NCBI GenBank assembly: GCA_037954665.1 | Contig: JBBMOL010000289.1 | Coordinates: 310,001 to 374,000, forward strand | Reading direction: 5' to 3' | Length of the DNA: 64,000 bases | Source: Laguncularia racemosa | Taxonomy: Eukaryota; Streptophyta; Magnoliopsida; Myrtales; Combretaceae | In this document: positions 62,412 through 64,000 of the stretch, piece after piece | Position numbering within the stretch: the first letter of the stretch is position 1 | How the letters are laid out: each line of letters starts with the position of its first letter | Program-made: the position numbers and the translations under genes | Notes under the pieces: model-generated | The model's database searches: none | What the model was told of the DNA's origin: nothing | The model's input: only the letters and a program-made list of their open reading frames with translations

Positions 62412-64000
62412 GTTTGGAAACCCTAAACTTCATTTCCTTTAATAAACTTCAGAGAAAAAAAAAAGGTTCGAATGGTGAGATCATATTTTCTGTAATTAAC
62501 CCAATTTTATTTACTCTTTTAGGTTTCCTGCATATATGATAGCAAATTTAACTTTGATTGTTATCCATCCATTCGATTTTGACCCGAAAGAATAATTTTG
62601 TTCTCAGGGAGTTTTTATTTATTATACATGGGGAAATAATTTGAAATTCTTGCTGTAAGAAAGGTGAAAAACCTATTTGGGGATGGCATATTTGGAAAGT
62701 CATTGTATACTATATATAAATAAGGATTTTATGTATGGTTTCTGACATAAACTAGTTAAGTTTCTTGTACTAGCCTATGAATAACCAAAGATAAACAAAT
62801 CTATATCACTAACACATGGCCAAACAGGACATAAATTCTGTTGATTTAGCATAATGTCAGGAGACTGTCTATTGAGGAAATCTTGACAAAGACAGCTTCA
62901 AAATTTATATCTAAAAGCTTGCTTTATGTCATGCGCCCATAAAAGATGTACAGTAATAAACCTATTGAACATACCGATTGAGGTTATATTTTTCTCTAGA
63001 TCTGAGTTTTAACTTCTTGTATACAAGCAGCAACGCACCTTCCTGGGTGATTTCAGAAGTCTATCCTGTCCGATGTTTAATTAGTACGTTTTTACGAAGT
63101 TATTCTCGGGTGGGAAAAAAAAAAGAATAACAATGAAAATCAAGAAACCACTAAGAAATAGGAAGACCTGGTTGTTTTAATGGCAGAGAATATTGGAATA
63201 AGTTAATAGGCGTATATAATTTAATGAAGTATGCTTTAAGTGATGCTAATTAGGGACAAACTTCAAAACTTATCGTGCATACAGATAATGTGTCTTTGTT
63301 GATAAGTTCAAAATAAAGGACAAATATCACTTGTACTGTATGTAAGAACTGTATGAATGTACTTATGATATAGCTAATGCAATTATACTACATCATCTTT
63401 AATATGCATTACATATTGTAAGTAAAATTTATCATCAACATATATTACTCTTAATTTACAGTTAAAAGTATAGGCATTTCTTCTTCATTCTAATTATACT
63501 ATTAAGTACACTAAACATGCATTGATGTAAAGTCTCATTGTCTCTCCAATAATATACATGTGCATGATTATAGTTGTATTTCTAGAGCACGTGTAGCATG
63601 GATAGTATTTGTTATTTATTTGGACAGCCAATAATCCAAGAAACTGCTATGCAAGTTCAACTTTATATTTTTAAGTGAGAAAGTGATTATTTTCAGATGC
63701 AATTGTTTATAATAATCTTTTTTTTTTTGACCTTTTACATAATAACTTACGACTTCCAAACACAGTTGTTTGTCTCTTTGTTTGCATATAATCGAGCATT
63801 ATAACATGGTTTTTCCTCACTTTGTTACTTTGTTGCAGGGATTATTTTGTCCATAATCTGTACATATATGCTTATTTGTTCAATTTGAGAGCAGATATTT
63901 TCTGACAATATACTCAAATGAAGAAGCTAGAAATGGCTAATTATAATTGTGTAAATATATAAGACTTGGAACGAATTAATCTAGCACATTGCTTACCCTT
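62412..64000 (+). other. probable SPL intron 1, running off the window
   Basis: AT-rich with no SBP second-exon wording (FH..[ST]EFD, RSCRRRL). Candidate acceptors such as ttttag at 62520 and ttgcag at 63838 are not followed by SBP coding sequence. Confidence 0.5.

Overview
The window looks like nuclear DNA of a flowering plant, most likely a eudicot. The genes carry many spliceosomal introns with GT-AG borders in AT-rich sequence. The gene families (a plant peroxisomal DEG15 protease, an SBP-box transcription factor, a plant-type mitochondrial basic amino acid carrier) and the transposons (Ty3/gypsy elements primed by initiator tRNA-Met, a LINE with an RNase H domain, hAT-like elements) all fit. 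The species cannot be named from the sequence.

Five host loci are recognisable. From left to right they are: a 14-exon DEG15-type glyoxysomal processing protease (6650-15427, +); a single-exon organellar uL23-like ribosomal protein with telo-box motifs just upstream (18535-19071, +); a broken, intron-retaining copy of the ribonucleotide reductase large subunit (41076-44526, +); an 8-exon BAC1-like mitochondrial carrier (50377-55237, +); and the first exon of an SPL3/4/5-type SBP-box gene (62098-62411, +), whose second exon is not found before the window ends. They do not form a pathway.

The rest is repeats. Three related Ty3/gypsy (CRM-like chromovirus) elements are present. Element 1 (2 to about 4715) is cut by the left edge. 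Element 3 (20473-23492) has lost its reverse transcriptase, RNase H and most of its integrase. Element 2 (27876-33503) is complete with both LTRs and a TGACA target duplication, but carries eight in-frame stops. Element 2 sits inside an older LTR-like piece (about 27693-34205), which itself interrupts a tandem array with a unit of roughly 340 bp. A solo LTR of about 2.15 kb (24476-26627, duplication ATAAT) lies between elements 3 and 2. A decayed LINE (about 36600-38605, -) follows. Three non-autonomous hAT-like elements are proposed (16207-17106, 39935-40494, 48364-49609). The last has a perfect 8-bp duplication and a matching empty site in a nearby duplicated segment.

I found no clearly new molecular system. 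The most unusual structure is that the LTRs carry short tandem repeats whose units contain palindromes. These are a 65-bp unit in element 2, related units in elements 1 and 3, and a roughly 60-bp hairpin unit in the older LTR. In element 2 the unit number differs between the two LTRs by exactly two. Exon borders were inferred by reading splice sites together with remembered protein families, without alignment software.
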